From positions 3,317,001 to 3,381,000 of the forward strand of contig NZ_CP136856.1 of NCBI RefSeq assembly GCF_033807535.1: DNA of 64,000 nt, written 5' to 3'. Made by a program: the position numbers and the translations under genes. This DNA comes from Oceanisphaera sp. IT1-181 (GTDB lineage Bacteria > Pseudomonadota > Gammaproteobacteria > Enterobacterales > Aeromonadaceae). The notes under the pieces were generated by a model. The model searched no databases. It saw only the letters and a program-made list of their open reading frames with translations, and had not been told where the DNA came from. Shown here one piece after another: positions 18,329-26,189 of the stretch; position 1 is the first letter of the stretch, and each line of letters starts with the position of its first letter.

Positions 18329-19564
18329 ATGACTACACCCCGAGGTAACAATCCGCTTATGAGTCTTTATGCCGACACCTTTTTACAGCTCAGCCAACTG
18401 CTGCAGCACGCTCGTCACGACTGGCAACATACGCCTTTCAGCTGTACCCAGCTGCCTTGGCCGGAATTAGCCACGGCGTTACAGGCACTCGATGAAGATG
18501 AGCTGGATACGCTGGATGCAGATGACGACGCGGCATTTGCTTGGTTGAGCAAGTACCGCTCCGAGCTATTGAGCGCAAGACAATTGCCATTGCCTGACCT
18601 TAAGCGGGCGCCCGATTACGCCACGCCGCGCTGGAGTAGTGGCATCGGCGGTCGAAAATGGGCGCAGATCAAAGACTTTGCCGCCAATATTCATGCCATT
18701 AACCACAAGATCGCAGACGTTACCCTTACTCAGCCGATATTAGAATGGTGTGCCGGTAAAGGGCACTTAGGTCGGCTCCTCGCCCAACAAGGTGCGCCCA
18801 AGGTGACCAGCCTAGAATGGGCACCAGACTTATGCGCCCAAGGCGAAGCATTAGCCAGCCAACTACAACTGCCCCATGAGTTTGTGTGTGCCAATGCCCT
18901 AAGCCCACAAGCTGCAGCTTTATTTCAGCCACCACAAATCGCGGTGGCTTTGCACGCCTGCGGCGAGCTGCACTTGCGCTTTCTTAAGCATGCGGCGGCG
19001 GCCGGCACTCAGCAACTGGCGGTGTCGCCTTGCTGTTATCACCTGATTACAGATGAGCATTATCAGCCACTCTCGCAAGTCGGCCAGCAGCACGACCTAA
19101 AATTAGATCGCCACAGCTTACGCCTGCCATTGCAGCAACAAATCACCGGCGGCGAGCGGGTGCGCCGCTTGCGCCACATCGAACTGACGTGGCGACTGGC
19201 CTTCGATGAGCTACAACAAACCCTCACGGCTGATACCAGCTATCTGCCTTTACCCAGCTTTCCTAAGCGACTGCTCAGCGGCGATTTTAGCGACTTCGTG
19301 CTGTGGGCCTGTGAGAAAAAATCACTCACCCCTCCTCATATTATCGACAGTGAGCATTGGCTGGCACTCGCAGCATCCCGTCGATTGCTCGTCAAACGCA
19401 TCGAATTTGTGCGCCACCGTTACCGCTATTTACTGGAGTTATGGCTGCTACTGGATAAAGCCTTGTTTCTTGAGGAGCAAGGTTATCAGGTGCAGCTTGG
19501 CCTCTTTACTGATCTGCAGCACACGCCCCGTCGTTATCTGTTACAAGCCACCTTACCGGCCTAG
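18329..19564 (+). CDS. SAM-dependent methyltransferase (Methyltransf_32-like)
   Basis: A 411-residue cytoplasmic protein. The AdoMet-binding motif ILEWCAGKGHLGRLLA is near residues 140-155. VALHACGELHLRFL and VSPCCYHLI follow, as in methyltransferases of the METTL25/GSTCD-related Methyltransf_32 group. The target is unknown; RNA or protein is possible. Two ATGs compete (18329 and 18359) and neither has a good ribosome site, so the N-terminus is uncertain by 10 residues. Confidence 0.8.
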   Translation: MTTPRGNNPLMSLYADTFLQLSQLLQHARHDWQHTPFSCTQLPWPELATALQALDEDELDTLDADDDAAFAWLSKYRSELLSARQLPLPDLKRAPDYATPRWSSGIGGRKWAQIKDFAANIHAINHKIADVTLTQPILEWCAGKGHLGRLLAQQGAPKVTSLEWAPDLCAQGEALASQLQLPHEFVCANALSPQAAALFQPPQIAVALHACGELHLRFLKHAAAAGTQQLAVSPCCYHLITDEHYQPLSQVGQQHDLKLDRHSLRLPLQQQITGGERVRRLRHIELTWRLAFDELQQTLTADTSYLPLPSFPKRLLSGDFSDFVLWACEKKSLTPPHIIDSEHWLALAASRRLLVKRIEFVRHRYRYLLELWLLLDKALFLEEQGYQVQLGLFTDLQHTPRRYLLQATLPA

Positions 19565-19698
19565 CGGCTGGGCCTAAAGAGATCGCAATATGATCACGCA
19601 ATACGGCCGCGTATTATGGTCGCATTTAGAGCTTAATTATCAATTACTGGCTTAACTATCATTAGCAGACTCGTGATGCAAAACACACAGGATTTCCC

Positions 19699-20487
19699 GT
19701 GGATAACAAAGTACGCATAGTGCCCCCTAATGCCTTCGAAATAGTCATGATGGTGCTGTCCATCATTTCAGTAGTGCTCATAATCCTGCATCAATTTGGC
19801 CCCTTTGAGGGCGATGAAAAAGAACTGCTGCTGAAACTCGATACCGGCATTTGCCTAGTGTTACTGAGTCACTTCTTTTACGGATTATTTAGCGCCCGCA
19901 ATAAAAAACAGTTTTTAGCGACCCACTGGATTGATTTTATCGCCTCTATTCCGGCGATAGATATCTTCCGTTATGGCCGAATTTTTCAGGTGTTACGCGT
20001 ACTGCGCATGCTGCGGGTGGCCAATCAGGTGATCCGCCATTTATTAAAACACAGCGAAAGCACCATGCTGGCCTCTATGCTGTTGATCTTGCTGGTGGTG
20101 CTCGGCGGCAGTGCCATTGCTATCTTAATGACGGAAGCGGGCAATCCTGGCTCTAATATCGAAACCGCAGAGGATGCCATCTGGTGGGCTTTGGTGACCA
20201 TCTCTACCGTGGGTTACGGGGATTATTATCCGATCACCACAGCGGGGCGAGTAATTTCGGCGGTGGTGATTTTAACCGGTGTCTCTATTTTTGCCGGTAT
20301 CTCGGGTCTGGTGGCGTCCAGTTTATTAACGCCCAAAGCTGAAGAGTCGGATCGTCAGCAACAAGCCAACGACACTCAACAGCGCCAAGAAGTAAAAGAG
20401 CACCTCTACAGCTTGCAGCAAGAAGTCACTCAATTAAGAGCTGAAATAGGTGCATTAACAGAAGCGCTTAAGAAACGTGAGGGATAA
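19699..20487 (+). CDS. Voltage-gated-type potassium channel
   Basis: A 262-residue six-transmembrane ion channel starting at GTG 19699 with AGGA upstream. The S4-like helix RIFQVLRVLRMLRVANQVIR (about 95-114) has regularly spaced arginines. The pore loop carries TISTVGYGDYYP (about 167-178) with the K+ selectivity filter. The C-terminal 50 residues are Gln/Glu-rich and form a likely coiled coil (HLYSLQQEVTQLRAEIGAL) that could drive tetramer assembly. No RCK domain is present. Monocistronic. Confidence 0.92.
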   Translation: MDNKVRIVPPNAFEIVMMVLSIISVVLIILHQFGPFEGDEKELLLKLDTGICLVLLSHFFYGLFSARNKKQFLATHWIDFIASIPAIDIFRYGRIFQVLRVLRMLRVANQVIRHLLKHSESTMLASMLLILLVVLGGSAIAILMTEAGNPGSNIETAEDAIWWALVTISTVGYGDYYPITTAGRVISAVVILTGVSIFAGISGLVASSLLTPKAEESDRQQQANDTQQRQEVKEHLYSLQQEVTQLRAEIGALTEALKKREG

Positions 20488-20723
20488 ATACCGCCATACG
20501 TCTTAGGCTGTACGCCGTAAGGTAAGTACATAAACACCGCTTCTCTTAACGGCTCGCGTATGCCGTAAAGCGTACTGCTATCCCTTCTCAGACCATTAGA
20601 CTAGCCGCTCGCCCTTGTGCTGGAGCCAATTTTTAGCCTATGCTGCCAAGGGTGTAATATTTCTAAGTAACTCACGTTTTATTTACTAATGGATTGATAG
20701 AGTTATGAAAAAGGAGAAGTGCC

Positions 20724-21170
20724 ATGACAGAACCCTATAAATATAAGCATATATTGGCGGCCGTCGACATGACCGAAAGCAATCGTAAGGTGATTGCTAA
20801 GGCTGTGGATCGGGCGCGCGCCAATGATGCATTGCTGTCGGTGATCCACGTGGATGTGGACTTGAAAGACCTTTATACCGAGATGATTGATATCGACATC
20901 GATAACATTCAAGACCAAGTGGTGGCCGATGCTAAACAGCGGCTTGAAGAATACATAGGCGCTATCGACTACCCGATAGAGAAAAAGTTAGTGATTTGTG
21001 GCGATCTGGCACTTAAAGTCAATGAAGCTGTTGATGTACACGGCATTGATTTACTGATTTGCGGCCACGAACAGAGCTTTTGGAGCTTGCTCACCTCTTC
21101 TGCCCGCCAGCTGATGAACACGGTGCCCTGCGATCTGTTAGTGGTGCCCCTGCCCAAGAATAAAAAGTAA
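20724..21170 (+). CDS. Universal stress protein UspA family
   Basis: A 148-residue cytoplasmic Usp-domain protein. The strong ribosome site AAAGGAG precedes the ATG. It begins YKHILAAVDMTESNRKVIAKAV and ends with SARQLMNTVPCDLLVVPLP, the usual UspA C-terminal strand. VHGIDLLICGHEQSFWSLL replaces the G-x2-G-x9-GS ATP-binding loop only partly, resembling UspA-type dimers that bind nucleotides poorly. Members are induced by growth arrest and stress. Confidence 0.92.
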   Translation: MTEPYKYKHILAAVDMTESNRKVIAKAVDRARANDALLSVIHVDVDLKDLYTEMIDIDIDNIQDQVVADAKQRLEEYIGAIDYPIEKKLVICGDLALKVNEAVDVHGIDLLICGHEQSFWSLLTSSARQLMNTVPCDLLVVPLPKNKK

Positions 21171-21189
21171 TCCGCACTTTAAACCGCAC

Positions 21190-22113
21190 TTAAGGCGATG
21201 GCCGCAAGCTGTCGCCTACTTCATTTAGTAACTCTCGAAACCAAATCAATGCCGGATCAAATTCAGTCAGCGGATGCTGAGCCAGCACATAGGTGCTGCG
21301 CAGTGGCTCGCTTAATTGATGCTGTTGCAGCGGATAAAAATGGCAAAAATCCCGCGCGATTAATTCCGGCACCATCGCCAAATACCGTCCGGTCGCCAAC
21401 AGCTTAGGCAGTGCCTCAAAGCTTGGCACCCACACCGCAATCGGCCGTTCTAGACCTTTTTTCTTCAGCCAATTTTCTACCAAGGTCTGATTATGACCCC
21501 AAGTAGAAGTAGACACATGGCTCCAGCTCACCAGTTGCTCGGCGCTTAATCGCGTCGGCAAATCACTGCCCGCCGCCGACAAACACACCATGGCATTATC
21601 AAACCAAGGCTCTACCTTTAGCCGTGGCGATAAATGGTCACCACTGGCGAAGGCCACCACAAAGTCCATGCCGCCGCGCGACAAGGTATCTTCGTAATCA
21701 GAATGCACTAACTCAGTCACCGCTAAGCGACAGGCCGGCGCGCGCTGATGCAATAACTCCACCAATAATGGCACGGCACCGTGCTCAATGGAGGAAGGCA
21801 CGGCGAGGCGAAAAGTGCGCGCCGACACTGCCGGATCAAAACTCGCAGATTGGCGTATGCCCTGCTCAAGCAACATCAGCGATTGGCGTACCGGTGCCGC
21901 CAGCGCCAGCGCTCTTTGCGTGGGCCGCATTTCTTTACGCGTCATCACAAATAAGGGATCGTCTAACGCTTGGCGCAAGCGAGCCAGCGCATGACTCACC
22001 GTAGACTGAGATAAATTGAGTTGTTCGGCGGCTCGGGTCACATTACGGCTGTGCATGAGTACATCAAACACCCGCAGTAGGTTGAGATCGAGCCGTTGGT
22101 ATAAGTTATCCAT
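21190..22113 (-). CDS. LysR-family transcriptional regulator
   Basis: A 307-residue LTTR. The N-terminal winged HTH (DLNLLRVFDVLMHSRNVTRAAEQLNLSQSTVSHALARLR, about 8-46) is complete, and RQALDDPLFVMTRKEMRPT is the linker region. The C-terminal effector domain is full length. It is divergent from a 700-bp stretch that ends in the EamA transporter gene, so it might regulate that gene or the intervening transcript, but this is not shown. Effector unknown. Confidence 0.9.
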   Translation of the reverse strand: MDNLYQRLDLNLLRVFDVLMHSRNVTRAAEQLNLSQSTVSHALARLRQALDDPLFVMTRKEMRPTQRALALAAPVRQSLMLLEQGIRQSASFDPAVSARTFRLAVPSSIEHGAVPLLVELLHQRAPACRLAVTELVHSDYEDTLSRGGMDFVVAFASGDHLSPRLKVEPWFDNAMVCLSAAGSDLPTRLSAEQLVSWSHVSTSTWGHNQTLVENWLKKKGLERPIAVWVPSFEALPKLLATGRYLAMVPELIARDFCHFYPLQQHQLSEPLRSTYVLAQHPLTEFDPALIWFRELLNEVGDSLRPSP

Positions 22114-22495
22114 CGATGTAGACCATAGCTTTATGCTGATAATTCATTTTTGACATGGGTTATCTGACCATAGAATGGCGTCGTTAAACAAGTTTATCGT
22201 CGGCGTGATGAAGTAATTCATCCAGCAGTTAGTTCAACAAGGTTCTGGGCACGGTGGCATCATGGGGGGTACTGCCTGTCTATTGTGGTTAGCGAATTAT
22301 TCGAGGTAATTCGATAAGCGCAATAACAACAGAATAATGTCGGTCTGGCAGCGTGGATAATCACGCTGACAACTTATTAGGGTTTAAGCCCGAAAGTTCT
22401 GCGTGTGGTATTAACCACCTTGTTTAGGGACGTCATACTTTTTATGACACACCTTAAATGGTTCCCTGGCCGATGCTATGCATCGGCTTTTTTTA
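22114..22495 (+). ncRNA. Candidate structured non-coding RNA ending in intrinsic terminator
   Basis: No open frame fits here. The segment has a string of hairpins: CGAATTA/TAATTCG enclosed by TATTG/CAATA, CAGCGTG/CACGCTG, GGG/CCC, GTGGT/ACCAC and GTCATA/TATGAC within AGGGA/TCCCT. It ends with the GCCGATGC/GCATCGGC terminator at 22469. A TTGACA (22150) and TAGAAT (22171) with a short 15-bp spacer could be its promoter, giving an RNA of about 300 nt. I compared it from memory with 6S, tmRNA, RNase P, SRP, CsrB and common riboswitches and found no match. The strand is set by the terminator. Confidence 0.45.
22469..22494 (+). terminator. Intrinsic terminator of candidate RNA
   Basis: The stem GCCGATGC / GCATCGGC has a 3-nt loop and eight or so T residues. 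No protein gene ends upstream on this strand, which is why an RNA gene is suspected. Confidence 0.85.
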
Positions 22496-22539
22496 TGCCT
22501 GTAAATCAGTGAAGGGATAGGTGTGAGGGGGGCAAACAA

Positions 22540-22715
22540 AGACCGACGGCGAGATCCTGATTTCCATCAGGAAGACGGCCAAATAACAAACACCGCCCTG
22601 TGCCGTCTTACCGGTACTGAATCAAGTTCAGCATGACGGCCCCGGTATCTCGCACTTAGACATCCCAACCAAAACCGAGATCCTGATGTGCATCAGGAAG
22701 ACGGCATAAACAACA
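22540..22715 (-). repeat. Cloverleaf repeat, one full and one partial copy (reverse orientation)
   Basis: This is the reverse complement of the unit that is tandemly repeated at 28171-28737. The full copy lies about 22600-22715 with outer arms GCCGTCTT / AAGACGGC, the CCTGATGTGCATCAGG hairpin, and the long-variant internal hairpin GCTGAA/TTCAGT. A fragment with CCTGATTTCCATCAGG lies at 22552-22580. Confidence 0.8.
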
Positions 22716-22809
22716 ACACCGTCTTTTGTTTAGCTTGATGCTAGGCGCTGCCCACAGGGCGCTTTTTTGCTATTATTGCGCCTATCTTCACTTAATTTAG
22801 CCTAACTTC

Positions 22810-23697
22810 ATGCCTTATCTCGTTGCCGTCACTCTCTTGTGGGCCTTTTCATTTAGCTTAATTGGCGTTTACCTAGCCGGTAGCGTAGACAGCTACTTCT
22901 CGGTAGTTAGCCGCGTGTTCTTGGCCACTTTGCTGTTTCTGCCGTTTTTATCCTGGCGCCAGCCGCCCCGCTTGGCGTTGGGTATTATGGCCTGTGGTGC
23001 GTTGCAGTTAGGCGTAATGTATTTATTTTACTATCAATCCTTTTTGCTGCTCAGCGTGCCAGAAGTGCTGATTTTTACGGTGCTCACGCCCATTTACGTG
23101 ACCCTTATTTATGACTTGCTGCATCAACGCTTTAATCCAGGCTATTTGCTCACCGCCGCCCTAGCAGTATTAGGGGCCTTGGTGATCCGCTTTAATGGCC
23201 TGAGCCAAGATTACTGGTTGGGCTTTGCCGTGGTACAAGGCGCTAATCTCTGTTTTGCCCTCGGTCAGGTGGGTTACAAAGTATTGCTTGAACGCTATCA
23301 GCCTGCTGCACCGCAACATAAATTATTTGGCTACTTTTACCTAGGCGCATTAGCGATAGCCGTGCCCGCTTGGTGGTGGTTAGGCACGCCGGTTTACCCC
23401 ACTACGAATTTGCAGTGGGGTATCTTGTTATGGTTAGGGTTAGGCGCCTCCGGTTTAGGTTATTTTTTGTGGAATAAAGGGGCGACTTTAGTTAATGCGG
23501 GTGCGCTGGCGATCATGAACAATGCTTTAGTTCCTGCGGGTTTAGTGGTAAATCTCTTGATCTGGAACCGAGATGCAGACCTATTACGCTTAAGCTTAGG
23601 CGGCGCCATCTTGTTAGCCTCATTGGCGCTCAATCAATGGTGGTTAAAACCTCATGTTTTGGTCACGGCCAGTGCTACCAAGCTCACAAAACCATAA
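22810..23697 (+). CDS. EamA/DMT-family transporter (carboxylate/amino-acid exporter type)
   Basis: A 295-residue inner-membrane protein with ten predicted helices in two EamA repeats (about 1-130 and 140-285). The N-terminus YLVAVTLLWAFSFSLIGVYL and LGASGLGYFLWNKGATLVNA are typical of drug/metabolite transporters. The start ATG has no clear ribosome site. No substrate can be inferred. Confidence 0.88.
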   Translation: MPYLVAVTLLWAFSFSLIGVYLAGSVDSYFSVVSRVFLATLLFLPFLSWRQPPRLALGIMACGALQLGVMYLFYYQSFLLLSVPEVLIFTVLTPIYVTLIYDLLHQRFNPGYLLTAALAVLGALVIRFNGLSQDYWLGFAVVQGANLCFALGQVGYKVLLERYQPAAPQHKLFGYFYLGALAIAVPAWWWLGTPVYPTTNLQWGILLWLGLGASGLGYFLWNKGATLVNAGALAIMNNALVPAGLVVNLLIWNRDADLLRLSLGGAILLASLALNQWWLKPHVLVTASATKLTKP

Positions 23698-23774
23698 CTT
23701 CACCTTTAATACTAATAGCAATTAGCAGCCTTCTCCTTACACTGAACATCAGGGAATCGCATTAGGAGAAGACC

Positions 23775-24749
23775 ATGTTTAATGCACTGCTTCTAGAACA
23801 ATCAGGTAAAGACACCACAGCTCGCGTGCAGCGTCTTAAGCAAGAACAGCTCACTCAAGGTAATGTGCTCGTTAAGGTCGATTACTCGACTCTCAACTAC
23901 AAAGATGCCTTGGCCATTACCGGCAAAGGGAAAATTGTTCGCCAATGGCCGCTGGTGCCCGGGATCGACTTTGCCGGCACCGTCTTGGCCTCTGAGCATC
24001 CGAACCACCACATTGGCGATGAAGTTATTCTCACCGGTTGGGGCGTTGGCGAACAATACTGGGGCGGTCTTGCAGAAAAAGCTCGCGTAAATGGCGATTG
24101 GCTAGTGCCTTTGCCAGGCCTAATGACCACAAAAAGAGCCATGGCCATCGGCTCGGCGGGCTTTACCGCCATGTTGGCACTGATGGCACTGGAAAAAGCC
24201 GGCGTAACTCCTGCTCAAGGGCCGGTATTAGTCACTGGCGCCAGCGGCGGTTTAGGCTCCATTGCCGTTCGCCTGCTGACCAAGGCTGGCTTTGAAGTAC
24301 ACGCCGAAACGGGCCGTATGCAAAACAGCGAGTGGCTACGCAGCTTAGGTGCTTGCGAGATAATAGATCGCACCACGCTGGATAAAGAGCCAGCACCATT
24401 AGAGTCGCAGCGTTGGGCCGGCGCCATAGATGCAGTAGGCGGACGTACTTTGGCCAGAATTTTAAGCCAAACTAAGATGCACGGCGCCGTGGCCGCCTGT
24501 GGTTTAGCCGGTGGCGTTAACCTAAACACTACCGTAATGCCCTTTATCTTACGCGGCATACAATTGCTGGGTATCGACTCAGTTTATGTACCAAAAGAGA
24601 CCCGTATTCTGGCATGGCAACGACTGCAAGACAGCCTGCCCAAAGACTTTGAACAGGAAGCCGATACCTACACGCTGGAGCAAAGCGTAGCGGTCGCTCA
24701 CGACCTGTTAACTGGTAAAGTGAAAGGAAGAGTGCTGATACAGCCTTAA
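23775..24749 (+). CDS. acuI: Acrylyl-CoA reductase (NADPH), AcuI/YhdH type
   Basis: A 324-residue zinc-free MDR oxidoreductase. AcuI/YhdH reduces acryloyl-CoA to propionyl-CoA and detoxifies acrylate, important for marine DMSP users. Markers: STLNYKDALAITGKGKIV, PLVPGIDFAGTV, GWGVGEQYWGGLAEKAR, the NADPH motif VLVTGASGGLGSIAVRLL, and GIDSVYVPKETRILAWQRL. AGGAGA precedes the ATG. No DMSP lyase or CoA-transferase lies in the window, so the physiological link is open. Confidence 0.88.
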   Translation: MFNALLLEQSGKDTTARVQRLKQEQLTQGNVLVKVDYSTLNYKDALAITGKGKIVRQWPLVPGIDFAGTVLASEHPNHHIGDEVILTGWGVGEQYWGGLAEKARVNGDWLVPLPGLMTTKRAMAIGSAGFTAMLALMALEKAGVTPAQGPVLVTGASGGLGSIAVRLLTKAGFEVHAETGRMQNSEWLRSLGACEIIDRTTLDKEPAPLESQRWAGAIDAVGGRTLARILSQTKMHGAVAACGLAGGVNLNTTVMPFILRGIQLLGIDSVYVPKETRILAWQRLQDSLPKDFEQEADTYTLEQSVAVAHDLLTGKVKGRVLIQP

Positions 24750-24894
24750 CCAATACTGTGAATCGTAAAAAGTGAGGTGTGAGGCGCAAAGCCTACACGC
24801 CTCACCATTCACACCGCACCGACTCGAGTAAACGCTCGGCTTTACGGCTGGCATTCAGCTTTAATCATGCCGTATTATTTTAAATACCCCGCCC

Positions 24895-24931
24895 TTGCTT
24901 TAAATACCTCTCTTATCTGTTATAAGATAAC
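24895..24931 (+). promoter_or_regulatory. Promoter with Zur box upstream of COG0523 gene
   Basis: The -35 TTGCTT (24895-24900), a 17-bp spacer, and the -10 TGTTAT (24918-24923) form a good sigma-70 promoter. Across the -10 lies GTTATAAGATAAC (24919-24931), which matches the gammaproteobacterial Zur core GTTATANTATAAC at 12 of 13 positions (N counted as match). It is 23 nt from the start codon, a repressing position. Confidence 0.7.
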
Positions 24932-24954
24932 AAAAACTCCTCACGGGCATTATT

Positions 24955-25956
24955 ATGAGCACTCCTGTTATCACCCACCTTGTAATGGGCTTTTTGGGCA
25001 CGGGCAAAACCACGCTGCTGCGCCATTTATTAGCGAATAAGCCAGAGCATGAGCGTTGGGCTATTTTGGTGAACGAGTTTGGTGAAGTTGGCATAGATGG
25101 CGCCTTACTCACCGAACAAGGCGCCATGATCAAAGAAGTTCCCGGTGGTTGTTTATGTTGTGTGTCCGGTTTGCCGTTTCAAATTGGCTTAAATGCGCTG
25201 CTGCATAAAGCCAAGCCAGACCGCTTATTTATCGAACCCAGCGGTTTAGGTCACCCTAGCCAGATTTTAAAAACCCTCACCAATGAGCATTATCAAGACG
25301 TATTGCAGCTGGGCGCTACATTTTGCGTGGTAGATCCGCGCCAATGGGCACAAGCGCGTTATCAGGCCCACGAAACTTACCAAGATCAGTTGGCACTGGC
25401 AGATGTATTAGTACTGAACAAAGCCGACCTTAGCTCGCCCGAGCTGGTGGCCAACTTACAAGCCGCGATCAGCAAAGGCTTATTTGCCGATCAAGCAGCA
25501 CAAGCATGCGTCACCGTTAGCCAAGGCCAGTTAGATGTTAATTGGTTGCAAGCAATCCACCACACAGGGCGCAAGGCAGCCTCGCCCGCCGCCCATGCCA
25601 ATAACAGTGCCCGGCCTTTAATCGCCAAGTCAGAACCGCGACTAAGCCGCGCCCAGCCTTGGCGGCGTTACAGTAATCTGGGCCAAGATCATTACTCTGT
25701 GGGATGGCGCTTTTTAGATGAAGTGTGTTTTGATTTGCAGGCAGTGGAAGCCTTTTGCCGCTCACTTAAGGTGGCACGTCTTAAAGCGGTACTGCCCACC
25801 GCAGACGGCTGGCGCGCTTTTAATATGGTGGATGACCAACTCACTGTATATCGCATTGCCGCCCAAAATGAGGGCCGACTTGAGCTCATCGATCCCGAGC
25901 CATTACCTGCCCAGCAGTTACAAAAAGCGTTGTTAGCAACGATGACAAGATCGTGA
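24955..25956 (+). CDS. COG0523 (CobW/G3E) GTPase, putative zinc chaperone
   Basis: A 333-residue G3E GTPase. Walker A GFLGTGKTT covers residues 12-20, the metal-binding GGCLCC is at 64-69, and the guanine motif LNKADL is present. A CobW C-terminal domain follows (about 240-325). The family inserts metal into client proteins; members behind Zur boxes are linked to zinc starvation. The Zur-like operator overlapping this promoter supports a zinc role rather than cobalamin. Clients are not evident from neighbours. Confidence 0.88.
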   Translation: MSTPVITHLVMGFLGTGKTTLLRHLLANKPEHERWAILVNEFGEVGIDGALLTEQGAMIKEVPGGCLCCVSGLPFQIGLNALLHKAKPDRLFIEPSGLGHPSQILKTLTNEHYQDVLQLGATFCVVDPRQWAQARYQAHETYQDQLALADVLVLNKADLSSPELVANLQAAISKGLFADQAAQACVTVSQGQLDVNWLQAIHHTGRKAASPAAHANNSARPLIAKSEPRLSRAQPWRRYSNLGQDHYSVGWRFLDEVCFDLQAVEAFCRSLKVARLKAVLPTADGWRAFNMVDDQLTVYRIAAQNEGRLELIDPEPLPAQQLQKALLATMTRS

Positions 25957-26189
25957 ATAGTGAGGGGTAAGGCGTGAGGAGAAATGCCAAGAATCGAGCC
26001 GCGCATCTATTACCGACTACGCCGTCTGAACAAGATTTACGTTCTTGTAGCCCGCCAACTTGTTCGGCGGCCAGCATAGCTGGGTATTGTATATCGTCTC
26101 TTCCAGCTGTGCTCTTAACGCGAGCATCATAAAACTGTCACCTGTTTGCCTTACCCTGCCAACATAAGAAACATATTAGGGTCTGGCTG

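Noticed and set aside
22114..22495. Known riboswitch or 6S/tmRNA/RNase P RNA
   Set aside because: I looked for the core motifs of these families and found none; left as a candidate unknown RNA.
23775..24749. DMSP catabolic cluster around acuI
   Set aside because: No DMSP lyase, CoA-transferase or other acu/dmd gene nearby; acuI alone does not show DMSP use.
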